A stretch of DNA of 21,366 nucleotides from JAMWZF01 sp041628615 (GTDB lineage Bacteria; Pseudomonadota; Alphaproteobacteria; Rhodobacterales; Rhodobacteraceae), in the NCBI GenBank assembly GCA_041628615.1, contig JBFKOW010000043.1, forward strand, positions 1 to 21,366, in the 5' to 3' direction. How positions within the stretch are numbered: position 1 is the first letter of the stretch; every line of letters starts with the position of its first letter. The notes under the pieces were generated by a model. That model saw nothing but the letters and a program-made list of their open reading frames with translations, did not search any database and was not told where the DNA came from. Position numbers and translations under genes: made by a program. Below, in pieces: positions 9,045 to 16,792 of this stretch.

Positions 9045-9701
9045 ATGGTTCTTCGCGTCGATGACGTTCACAAGTCCTATCCTGCCGCCGACGGTCCGGT
9101 GCCGGTGCTGCAGGGCGTGTCGCTGGCCCTCGAGGCCGGCCGGTCGCTGGCGCTGACCGGCGAATCGGGCAGCGGCAAGAGCACCCTGCTGCACCTGATC
9201 GGCGGGCTCGACGCCGCCGACAGCGGCCGGATCACGGTGGACGGACAGGAGGTCACCGCGCTGGACGATGCCGGCCGGGCGGCCCTGCGGCGCGGCACCG
9301 TTGGCGTGGTGTTCCAGCAGTTCAACTTGATCCCGTCCCTGACCGTGGAGGCCAACATCGCCTTCCAGGCCCGGCTGGCGGGCCGTCACGATCCCGACCG
9401 GCTGCGCGGGATCGCCCGGTCGGTGGGGCTCGAGCCGCACCTGTCGCGCTATCCCGAGGCCCTGTCGGGGGGCCAGCAGCAGCGGGTCGCCATCGCCCGC
9501 ACCCTGGCCGCCGCGCCGAAGCTGGTGCTGGCGGACGAACCGACCGGCAATCTCGACGAGGACACCGCCGACGCGGTGATGGACCTCTTGCTCGGGGAGG
9601 TGGCGCAGGCCGGTGCGGCGCTGCTGCTCGTCACCCATTCCGGGCGGCTGGCGGCCCGCACCGACGCGCGCCTGCACCTGAGCCACGGCGTCGTCACATG
9701 A
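9045..9701 (+). CDS. ABC transporter ATP-binding protein (LolD/MacB-like, AttE-type)
   Basis: A complete ABC ATPase of 218 residues that would power the permease encoded directly after it. Walker A is GESGSGKST (39-47), the Q-loop glutamine is Q91, the signature is LSGGQ (140-144), Walker B is LVLADEPT (160-167) and the H-loop histidine is H198. This order and length match the LolD/MacB/FtsE group, which serves FtsX-type permeases and typically handles lipoproteins, lipids or peptides at the periplasmic face. The frame is open back to 8895, but homologues begin near the ATG at 9045. No Shine-Dalgarno precedes that ATG. A TAGCTT hexamer ends 8 nt before it, which suggests a leaderless mRNA. 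Its TGA overlaps the permease ATG (ATGA at 9698). Context (permease then AttH-like protein) makes it AttE-like; the substrate is unknown. Confidence 0.93.
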   Translation: MVLRVDDVHKSYPAADGPVPVLQGVSLALEAGRSLALTGESGSGKSTLLHLIGGLDAADSGRITVDGQEVTALDDAGRAALRRGTVGVVFQQFNLIPSLTVEANIAFQARLAGRHDPDRLRGIARSVGLEPHLSRYPEALSGGQQQRVAIARTLAAAPKLVLADEPTGNLDEDTADAVMDLLLGEVAQAGAALLLVTHSGRLAARTDARLHLSHGVVT

Positions 9702-12091
9702 CCGGCGCGGTGCTCGCGGCGCTGGCCGGGCACTGGCGGCGCAACCCGTTGCAGGCCTTCACCCTGCTGGCCGGGCTGGCGCTGGCCACCGCGCTGTGGT
9801 CAGGGGTGCAGGCGATCAACGCCGAGGCCCGGGCCAGCTATGACGCCGCCGCGGCGACGCTGGGCGAGGGCACCTTCGCCCAGATCGTCGCTGCCGATGG
9901 CGGGCCGGTGGCACAGTCCGATTACGTCGCCCTGCGCCGGGCCGGGTGGCTCGTCTCGCCGGTGGTGTCGGGGCGGCTGAACGGGGTCCGGGTGGTCGGG
10001 CTCGACCCGCTGACCGCGCCGGGCGGGCTGGGGCCGGTGCGTCTCGGCGAGGGCGAGGTCGGCCTGTTCCTGGGTGGCGCGGGCGCGGTCTACGGCACCG
10101 GGGCGGCGCTGGCGGCGCTGGGCGACGTGGGGCCGGAACCGGTGGTCGCGCCGGACGTCGCGCCGGGCACCGCGGTCACCGATATCGGCGTGGCGCAGCG
10201 CCTTCTGCGGATGGAGGGTCATGTCAGCCGGCTGATCGTCGCCCCGGAGCAGCCCATCGGCCGGCCGCCGCTCGATCAGGTCGCGCCCGGTCTGAGCCTG
10301 CGGCCGTCGCAGCAGGGATCGGACCTCGACCGGCTGACCGACAGTTTCCACCTCAACCTCACCGCCTTCGGCCTGCTCAGCTTCGCGGTCGGGCTGTTCA
10401 TCGTGCACGGCGCGATCGGGCTGGCCTTCGAGCAGCGGCGGCCGATGATGCGGACCCTGCGGGCGCTGGGGGTGCCGCTGCGGCGGCTGGTGGCGCTGAT
10501 CTGCGCCGAGCTCCTGGTGCTGGCGCTGCTGGCGGGGCTGCTGGGGGTGGCGCTGGGCTATGTCATCGCCGCGGCGCTGCTGCCCGACGTGGCGGCGACG
10601 CTGCGCGGACTCTACGGCGCCACGGTGGGCGGGTCGCTGTCGATCCGGCCGGTCTGGTGGCTGTCGGGGCTGGGGATCGCGCTGGGCGGCACCGCGCTGG
10701 CTGCCGGCGGGGCGGTCTGGCGGGTCTGGCGGCTGCCGCTGCTGGCGGCGGCGAAACCGCGGGCCTGGGCGATGGCGAGCGGCCGGACCCGGCGCTGGCA
10801 GAGCGCCGCCGGGTTCGCCCTGCTGGCGGCGTCGGTGCTGTCCGGCGCGGCGGGCAGCGGGCTGGCCGCCGGATTCGCGATGCTGGGGGCGCTGCTGGTC
10901 GGCGCGGCGCTGCTGCTGCCCGTCGCGCTCGACGGGGCGCTGCGGCTCGGGGCGCGGGCGATGGCCGGCCGGGGCCCGGTGGCGGACTGGTTCTGGGCCG
11001 ACACCCGGCAGCAGCTGCCGGGCCTGTCGCTGGCGCTGATGGCGCTGCTGCTGGCGATGGCGGCCAATGTCGGGGTCTCGACGATGGTGTCGTCGTTCCG
11101 GCTGACCTTCACCGGCTTCCTCGACCAACGGCTGTCGGCGGAACTGTATCTCAACGCCGAGGATGCGGCGCAGGCCGACGCGCTGCGGGACTTCCTGTCG
11201 GGCCGGGTCGACGCGATGCTGCCGGTGGTCTGGGTCGACCGCGAGGTGGCGGGCCTGCCGGCCGAGGTCTACGGCATGAAGGATCACCCGACCTACGAGA
11301 CGCACTGGCGGCTGCTGAGCGCCGCGCCGGACCCGTGGGGGAAACTGCACGCGGGCGAGGGCGCGCTGGTCAACGAGCAACTGGCCCGCCGCGCCGGGCT
11401 GGCGGTAGGCGATCCGGTGGCGGTCGGCCCCGGCGCGAGCCTGCCGGTGGTCGGCATCCATGGCGACTACGGCAACCCGATCGGGCAGGTGGTCATCGCC
11501 CTGCCGCTGTTCGAACGGCTTCACCCCGAGGCCGAGGCCCTGCGCTTCGGCCTGCGCCTGCCCCCCGAGGCGGTGCCGGAGGTCCGGGCCGCGCTGGTCG
11601 GCTTCGGCATCCCCGACGGCCAGATGATCGACCAGGCGGCGATCAAGGCGTTCTCGCTCAACGTGTTCGAACGGACCTTCGCGGTGACCGGGGCGCTGAA
11701 CGTGCTGACCCTCGCCGTCGCCGCCTTCGCCATCCTGATGAGCCTGCTGACCCTCGCCGGGCTGCGCCTGCCGCAACTCGCCCCGGCCTGGGCGCTGGGG
11801 CTGACCCGCGCCCGGCTCGGCCGGCTCGAGGTGGCCCGCGCGGTGATCCTCGCCAGCGTGACCGCCGCCGCCGCGCTGCCACTGGGGCTCGGGCTGGCCT
11901 GGGTCCTGCTGGCGGTGGTCAATGTCGAGGCGTTCGGTTGGCGGCTGCCGATGTTCCTGTTTCCCGGCGACTACCTGCGGCTGGCCCTCTTCGCGGTCGC
12001 GGCGGCGCTGGTCGCGGCGCTGTGGCCGGCGTGGCGGCTGGCCCGGACCCCGCCGGCGGACCTGCTCAAGGTGTTCAGCAATGATCGCTAG
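9698..12091 (+). CDS. ABC transporter permease with two FtsX-type modules (AttF/AttG-like)
   Basis: A 797-residue integral inner-membrane protein. Hydrophobic segments fall near residues 19-39, 224-247, 264-296, 317-341, 367-414 (probably two), 443-465, 667-688, 711-747 and 758-783. That gives about ten helices in two FtsX-like blocks, each with a large soluble loop after its first helix (about 40-220 and 470-665), the usual site of periplasmic domains. The size and duplicated topology resemble YbbP-type single-chain permeases. In AttEFGH systems the permease function is annotated as AttF and AttG, so this gene may combine both. It overlaps the ATPase gene upstream by ATGA and the next gene by 11 bp, so the three are almost certainly one operon with coupled translation. 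Substrate unknown; export or extraction of a lipid or lipoprotein is the family-level guess. Confidence 0.9.
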   Translation: MTGAVLAALAGHWRRNPLQAFTLLAGLALATALWSGVQAINAEARASYDAAAATLGEGTFAQIVAADGGPVAQSDYVALRRAGWLVSPVVSGRLNGVRVVGLDPLTAPGGLGPVRLGEGEVGLFLGGAGAVYGTGAALAALGDVGPEPVVAPDVAPGTAVTDIGVAQRLLRMEGHVSRLIVAPEQPIGRPPLDQVAPGLSLRPSQQGSDLDRLTDSFHLNLTAFGLLSFAVGLFIVHGAIGLAFEQRRPMMRTLRALGVPLRRLVALICAELLVLALLAGLLGVALGYVIAAALLPDVAATLRGLYGATVGGSLSIRPVWWLSGLGIALGGTALAAGGAVWRVWRLPLLAAAKPRAWAMASGRTRRWQSAAGFALLAASVLSGAAGSGLAAGFAMLGALLVGAALLLPVALDGALRLGARAMAGRGPVADWFWADTRQQLPGLSLALMALLLAMAANVGVSTMVSSFRLTFTGFLDQRLSAELYLNAEDAAQADALRDFLSGRVDAMLPVVWVDREVAGLPAEVYGMKDHPTYETHWRLLSAAPDPWGKLHAGEGALVNEQLARRAGLAVGDPVAVGPGASLPVVGIHGDYGNPIGQVVIALPLFERLHPEAEALRFGLRLPPEAVPEVRAALVGFGIPDGQMIDQAAIKAFSLNVFERTFAVTGALNVLTLAVAAFAILMSLLTLAGLRLPQLAPAWALGLTRARLGRLEVARAVILASVTAAAALPLGLGLAWVLLAVVNVEAFGWRLPMFLFPGDYLRLALFAVAAALVAALWPAWRLARTPPADLLKVFSNDR

Positions 12092-13142
12092 GCTGGCCTT
12101 CCTGCTCTGGCTCCTGCCCGCGGCGGCGGCGGCGCAGGGTTTCGCCGGGCTGGGCAGCGAGGCGGGCGGCTTCGCGGTGCCCCGGCCCGACCCGGCGTTC
12201 GACTTTCCCGCCGATCACGGCCCGCATCCGGAGTACCGGATCGAGTGGTGGTACGTCACCGCCACCCTGACCGCCGACGACGGCACCCCGATGGGGGCGC
12301 AGTGGACGCTGTTCCGCACCGCGCTGGCCCCGGGCGAGGCGGCGGGCTGGGCCTCGCCGCAGCTGTGGATGGGTCATGCCGCGGTCACCACCCCGGACCG
12401 GCACATGGTGGCCGAGCGGATCGGCCGGGGCGGCATCGGGCAGGCCGGGGCGACCGCCGACCCGGCGGGTCCCTTCGAGGCCTGGATCGACGACTGGACC
12501 CTGTCCGGGCCCGATTTCGACTCCCTGCGGATGCGCGCCAGCGCCCCGGACTTCGCTTATGACCTGTCCCTGCGGGCCGAGGGGCCGCTGGTGTTCCACG
12601 GCGACGGCGGCTTCTCGGTGAAGTCGGCGGCGGGGCAGGCGTCCTACTACTATTCCCAGCCGCGCTACCGCGTGGCCGGGACCGTGATCCTTCCCGAGGG
12701 GCGGCCGGTGACCGTGACCGGCGAGGCCTGGCTCGACCGGGAATGGTCGTCGCAGCCGCTGGCCGAGGACCAGACCGGCTGGGACTGGTTCTCGCTCGGC
12801 TTCGAGGGCGGCGACAAGCTGATGGGCTTCCGGCTGCGCGACCGGGACGGCGGCAGCTACACCTACGCCACTTGGATCGGCGCCGACGGCGCGGTGGAGG
12901 CGCTGCCCGACGGGGCCTTTGCCGCCGACCCGCTGGACCGGGCGCAGGTGGCGGGACGCACGATCCCGGTGCGCTGGCGCGTCCGGCTTCCGGCGCACGG
13001 GGTGGACGTGGAGGTCGCCGCGCTGAACCCGCAGGCGTGGATGGCGACCTCGGTGCCCTACTGGGAGGGGCCGGTGACGGTGACCGGCAGCCACGCGGGG
13101 GTCGGCTACCTCGAGATGACCGGCTACGGGGACGGCGGGTGA
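12081..13142 (+). CDS. AttH/CrtC-like lipocalin-domain secreted protein
   Basis: A 353-residue protein with a clear signal peptide (MIARLAFLLWLLPAAAAAQG), so it should be exported to the periplasm. It belongs to the AttH / carotenoid 1,2-hydratase (CrtC) lipocalin-like family. EYRIEWWYVTATL (about 51-63) and LDREWSSQ (D219-R220-E221-W222) are the hallmark motifs of the N- and C-terminal barrels. CrtC members hydrate carotenoids, but there are no carotenoid genes here. Partnership with an ABC ATPase and FtsX permease instead matches AttH of AttEFGH-type transporters, where it may be a lipid-binding or hydrolase-like partner. The ATG at 12081 lies inside the end of the permease gene (11-bp overlap). 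Activity is not established for AttH proteins, so the enzymatic role is open. Confidence 0.9.
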   Translation: MIARLAFLLWLLPAAAAAQGFAGLGSEAGGFAVPRPDPAFDFPADHGPHPEYRIEWWYVTATLTADDGTPMGAQWTLFRTALAPGEAAGWASPQLWMGHAAVTTPDRHMVAERIGRGGIGQAGATADPAGPFEAWIDDWTLSGPDFDSLRMRASAPDFAYDLSLRAEGPLVFHGDGGFSVKSAAGQASYYYSQPRYRVAGTVILPEGRPVTVTGEAWLDREWSSQPLAEDQTGWDWFSLGFEGGDKLMGFRLRDRDGGSYTYATWIGADGAVEALPDGAFAADPLDRAQVAGRTIPVRWRVRLPAHGVDVEVAALNPQAWMATSVPYWEGPVTVTGSHAGVGYLEMTGYGDGG

Positions 13143-13203
13143 GCCGCTCGGGGCGCGCCGCCGCGCCATTCCCCTCGCGCCGCCGGGCTTGTATGGACCG
13201 GCC

Positions 13204-15321
13204 ATGATGACCCCGGCCACCGTCCCCCTGACCCGCGATCTCGTCCTCGTCGGCGGCGGCCATGCCCATGCGCTGGTGCTGCGGGCCTGGGCGATGGCGC
13301 CGCTGCCCGGCGCGCGGCTGACCCTGATCGACCCCGGCTCCACCGCGGCCTATTCCGGGATGCTGCCGGGGCACGTCGCCGGGCACTATACCCGCGACGA
13401 CCTCGACATCGACCTCGTGCGGCTGGCGCGGGTGGCGGGGGCGCGGCTGGTGACCGGCGCGGCCGAGGGGATCGACCGGGACGCCGGGCTGATCCGGGTC
13501 GGCGGGCGGCCCGCAGTGGCCTACGACGTCTGCTCGCTCGACATCGGGATCACCTCGGCGATGCCCGGCCTGCCGGGGTTCGACGCGCATGGCGTCCCGG
13601 CCAAACCGCTCGGCCCCTTCGCCACCCGCTGGCGCGCCTATCTCGACGGGGACGGCCCCGCTGCGGTGGCGGTGATCGGCGGCGGCGTGGCGGGGGCGGA
13701 GCTGGCGATGGCGATGGCCCATGCGCTGGCGGCCCGGGGCCGCGCCGCGCGGGTGACGGTGATCGACCGGGGCCGGGTCGGCACCGAACTGGACCCGCCC
13801 GCCCGCCGCCGGCTGATCGCCGCGATGGACGGGTTGGGCATCGCCCGGCACGAAGGCGCCGCCGCCGCGCGGGTGACCGCGGAAGGTGTCGTGCTGGAGG
13901 ACGGGACCGAGGTGGCCGCCGGTTTCGTGACCGGCGCGGCGGGGGCGCAGCCGCAGAGCTGGCTGGCCGGAACCGGGCTCGACCTGCACGAGGGCTTCGT
14001 CGCGGTGGGGCCGACGCTGCAAAGCTCGGACCCGGCGATCTTCGCCGCCGGGGATTGCGCCCACCTGAGCCACGCGCCGCGGCCCAAGGCCGGGGTCTAC
14101 GCGGTCCGCGAGGCCCCGATCCTGACCCACAACCTCAAGGCCGCGCTGGCCGGGGACGGGCCGATGCGCCGCTACCGGCCGCAGCGGGACTACCTCAAGC
14201 TGATCTCGCTCGGCGGCAAGTCGGCGCTGGCGCAGCGTTTCGGCACCGTTCTCGCCGGGCCGCTGATGTGGCGCTGGAAGGACCGGATCGACCGCCGCTT
14301 CATGGACCGGTTCCGGGCGCTGGAGCCGATGGCCGCGCCTGCGCCCCTGCGCGCCGCCGCCGGGGTCCGGGCCGAACTGGGCGACGGACCGCCCTGCGGC
14401 GGCTGCGGCGCCAAGGCCGGGCGCGGCGCGCTGCTGGCGGTGCTGCCCGGTCCGGTGGGCGACGATGCCGCGGTTCTGGCGACCGGCGGCGCGCGGCAGG
14501 TGATCAGCACCGATCACCTGAAGGCGGTGACCGACGACCCCTGGACCATGGCCCGGATCGCGGCGGTGCACGCGCTGGGCGATGTCTGGGCGATGGGGGC
14601 CGAGCCGCAGGCGGCGCTGGCGACGATCATCCTGCCGCGGATGTCGGCCACGCTGCAGGCCCGCACCCTGTCCGAGATCATGGCCGGGGCGCGGGCGGTG
14701 TTCGGCGACACCCCGGTGGTCGGCGGGCACACCTCGATGGGGGCGGACCTGACCATCGGCTTCACCGTCACCGGGCTCTGCCCCGGCGAGCCGGTCACGC
14801 TGTCCGGCGGGCGGCCCGGCGACGTGCTGATCCTGACCCGCCCGGTGGGCAGCGGCACGGTGCTGGCCGCCGAGATGCGCGGGCTGGCGCGGGGCGCGGA
14901 GGTGGCCGAGACGCTGGCGATCATGGCCGGGGGACAGGCCCCGGCGGCGGCGATCCTGCGCGGCGCGGCCCGCGCGATGACCGACGTGACCGGCTTCGGC
15001 CTGGCCGGGCACCTGATGAACCTCTGCGAGGCGTCGGGCTGCGGCGCGGCGGTCGACCCGGCGGCGGTGCCGCTGATGCCGGGGGCGGCGCGGCTGGCGG
15101 CGGCGGGGGTGCGGTCCACCCTGTTCGCCCAGAACCGCGCCGACCTCGCGGGCATCGACCTGCCCGACCTGATGTTCGACCCGCAGACCGCGGGCGGGCT
15201 GCTGGCGGCGGTGCCGGCGGACCGGGCGGACGGGCTTGTCGCGGAGCTGAAGGAGGCCGGCAGCCCGGCGGCGCGGATCGGCGTGCTGACCGAAGGCCCG
15301 CCGCGCGTCGTCGCGGCCTGA
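13204..15321 (+). CDS. selD: Bifunctional FAD-dependent oxidoreductase / selenide, water dikinase
   Basis: A fusion protein of 705 residues. Residues 1 to about 375 form an NDH-2-like pyridine nucleotide-disulphide oxidoreductase, with an FAD site LVGGGHAHA (15-23), an NAD(P)H site VIGGGVAGAE (157-166) and the second FAD motif AAGDCAH (281-287). Residues about 395-705 are selenophosphate synthetase, which makes selenophosphate from selenide and ATP. Its catalytic motif is CGGCGAK: C401 and K404 align with E. coli C17 and K20, while A403 replaces the second cysteine. GGHTSMGADLTIG and DVTGFGLAGH are further SelD motifs. The N-terminal domain may reduce selenium for SelD; that is inference from the fusion. 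ATG codons occur at 13204 and 13207, and a TTG at 13189 is less likely. No Shine-Dalgarno is seen, and a TATGGA hexamer ends 6 nt before ATG. It faces mnmH across 7 bp. Confidence 0.95.
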   Translation: MMTPATVPLTRDLVLVGGGHAHALVLRAWAMAPLPGARLTLIDPGSTAAYSGMLPGHVAGHYTRDDLDIDLVRLARVAGARLVTGAAEGIDRDAGLIRVGGRPAVAYDVCSLDIGITSAMPGLPGFDAHGVPAKPLGPFATRWRAYLDGDGPAAVAVIGGGVAGAELAMAMAHALAARGRAARVTVIDRGRVGTELDPPARRRLIAAMDGLGIARHEGAAAARVTAEGVVLEDGTEVAAGFVTGAAGAQPQSWLAGTGLDLHEGFVAVGPTLQSSDPAIFAAGDCAHLSHAPRPKAGVYAVREAPILTHNLKAALAGDGPMRRYRPQRDYLKLISLGGKSALAQRFGTVLAGPLMWRWKDRIDRRFMDRFRALEPMAAPAPLRAAAGVRAELGDGPPCGGCGAKAGRGALLAVLPGPVGDDAAVLATGGARQVISTDHLKAVTDDPWTMARIAAVHALGDVWAMGAEPQAALATIILPRMSATLQARTLSEIMAGARAVFGDTPVVGGHTSMGADLTIGFTVTGLCPGEPVTLSGGRPGDVLILTRPVGSGTVLAAEMRGLARGAEVAETLAIMAGGQAPAAAILRGAARAMTDVTGFGLAGHLMNLCEASGCGAAVDPAAVPLMPGAARLAAAGVRSTLFAQNRADLAGIDLPDLMFDPQTAGGLLAAVPADRADGLVAELKEAGSPAARIGVLTEGPPRVVAA

Positions 15322-15328
15322 GCGGCGG

Positions 15329-16378
15329 TCAGTCCCCGAGGAACCGGGCGATCTCGGCGGCGGCGGCCTCCTGCGCCGCCGGGCCGAGGTCGGGCATCCC
15401 GATCCGGGCCGCCTCCGCCGTACCGATGACGCCGCGGGACTTGGCATAGGCCGGGTCGTAATGCTGCTCGATCAGCGCGCGGGTCAGGGCGGTCCGGCTG
15501 CCGGCGTCGATCAGCGCCGACCAGTGCTCCACCACCTCGCGGCCCCGGACCCGGACCAGCGGCGACAGCCGGTCACGCAGCCTGTCGGCGTCGGACAGGA
15601 TGTCGTCGTAGGCGGTGGCGAGGTAGGCGGCGCGGGCCGGCACCGGCGCGGCAAGGGCGATCCGCGGCGCGGCCTTCATCGCGGACCACAGGGCGGGGGG
15701 CAGGATGATCTCGCCGATCTTGCTGCTCTCGGCCTCCACCACCACCGGGCGGGCCGGGTCGAGCCCGGCGACCGCGGCGGCGAGCCACGATTCGAAGCTC
15801 TTCTGCGACGGCTGCCCGCCGGGCATCGCGCCGAGCAGCGATCCGCGATGGTTGGCCAGTCCTTCGAGGTCGATCACCTGCACCCCGCGGGCGGCGAGCC
15901 GTCCGAGGATCTCGGTCTTGGCGGTGCCGGTGTTGCCGTCGAGCAGGACCACCCGGTGCGGCAGCGGGTCGCCGTAGAGCAGGCCGTGCACCAGCCGCCG
16001 GTAGGACTGGTAGCCGCCGGCGACGGTCTCGGCCCGCCAGCCGATCTCGCGCAGCATCCAGCCGAAGGCGCCCGACCGCTGGCCGCCGCGCCAGCAATAG
16101 ACCAGCGGCCGCCAGCCGCCGTCATGGCCCGCCAGCGGCCCGGCGATGTGGTCGGCGGCGTTGCGGAACACCAGCGCCGCGCCGATCTTGCGGGCGAGGA
16201 ACGGGCTCTGCTGCACGTAGATCGTGCCGACCCGCGCCCGTTCCTCGTTGTCGAGGACCGGCAGGTTGATCGCGCCGGGCACGTGGTCCTCGGCGTATTC
16301 GGCGGGGGACCGCACGTCGATCACGGTGTCGAAGCCGTGGGACAGCAGGTCGGGCAGGGTGTCGAAGCTCAGCGCCAT
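15329..16378 (-). CDS. mnmH: tRNA 2-selenouridine synthase (MnmH/SelU)
   Basis: A 349-residue protein, close to E. coli MnmH (364). It replaces sulfur by selenium in 2-thiouridine at the wobble position of some tRNAs, through a geranylated intermediate, using selenophosphate made by SelD. The N-terminal rhodanese domain has VIDVRSPAEYAEDHVPGAINLP (19-40, beginning one residue earlier) and the catalytic cysteine C95 in CWRGGQRS. A P-loop GNTGTAKT (148-155) starts the C-terminal ATPase-like domain. ATG at 16378 gives the canonical N-terminus, ahead of which no Shine-Dalgarno is visible; a TAGGTC hexamer (minus strand) ends 6 nt before ATG. The gene converges on selD with a 7-bp gap. With selD beside it and no selA or selB in the window, selenium use for tRNA is directly supported and use for selenocysteine is not. 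Confidence 0.95.
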   Translation of the reverse strand: MALSFDTLPDLLSHGFDTVIDVRSPAEYAEDHVPGAINLPVLDNEERARVGTIYVQQSPFLARKIGAALVFRNAADHIAGPLAGHDGGWRPLVYCWRGGQRSGAFGWMLREIGWRAETVAGGYQSYRRLVHGLLYGDPLPHRVVLLDGNTGTAKTEILGRLAARGVQVIDLEGLANHRGSLLGAMPGGQPSQKSFESWLAAAVAGLDPARPVVVEAESSKIGEIILPPALWSAMKAAPRIALAAPVPARAAYLATAYDDILSDADRLRDRLSPLVRVRGREVVEHWSALIDAGSRTALTRALIEQHYDPAYAKSRGVIGTAEAARIGMPDLGPAAQEAAAAEIARFLGD

Positions 16379-16435
16379 GTCCCGGACCTAGCGCGCCGGG
16401 CGCGGCGGTGGAAGGCGCGATCGCGGCGGCGCGGC

Positions 16436-16789
16436 TCAGGGGGCGGCGACGAACTCCACCCGGTTTCCGAACGGGTCCTCGGTGAAGAACCGGGCGCGGC
16501 CGGGGATCGCGTCGTCGGGCCGGACCGGGTGGCCCGCCGCGCGCAGCCGGTCGGCCAGCGCGTCGAGACCGGCCACCGCGAAACACGGATGCGCCTTGCG
16601 GGCGGGGGCGAAGGGCTCCTCGATCCCGAGGTGCAGCTCGGCCTCCCCGCGCCGCAGCCACAGGCCGCCGCGCGGGCGCAGTGCCTCGGGCTTGGCGATC
16701 TCCTCCATCCCCACGAGGCCGATCCAGAAGTCGCGGGCGAGGGTCTCGCCGTCCCGCGGAATCGCGATCTGCACGTGGTCGAGCCGCAC
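16436..16789 (-). CDS. VOC family (glyoxalase/bleomycin-resistance fold) protein
   Basis: A small protein of 117 residues forming one vicinal-oxygen-chelate unit with two beta-alpha-beta-beta-beta modules. The start RLDHVQIAIP and end FFTEDPFGNRVEFVAAP are typical. Candidate metal ligands are H5, H53 (in AELHLGIE) and E112. Members act as metal-dependent lyases, isomerases, dioxygenases or binding proteins, so the substrate cannot be told. The start is GTG at 16789, only three nt after the TGA of the phosphatase gene on the same strand. No separate Shine-Dalgarno is present, so translation is probably coupled to that gene. The next in-frame methionine would remove the first beta-strand and is unlikely. 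Confidence 0.85.
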   Translation of the reverse strand: MRLDHVQIAIPRDGETLARDFWIGLVGMEEIAKPEALRPRGGLWLRRGEAELHLGIEEPFAPARKAHPCFAVAGLDALADRLRAAGHPVRPDDAIPGRARFFTEDPFGNRVEFVAAP

Positions 16790-16792
16790 AGG

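Noticed and set aside
12081..13142. Carotenoid 1,2-hydratase (CrtC) reading of the AttH-like gene
   Set aside because: The fold family is shared, but no carotenoid genes are nearby and the gene overlaps an ABC permease gene, so an AttH role is more likely.
14395..14415. Possible selenocysteine in the SelD active site
   Set aside because: The catalytic residue C401 is encoded by TGC, not TGA, and no in-frame TGA interrupts the gene. It is a cysteine form.
12385..15447. Long minus-strand open frame across the attH-like gene and selD
   Set aside because: It spans two recognised genes and their intergenic gap and encodes low-complexity sequence, so it is a composition artefact.
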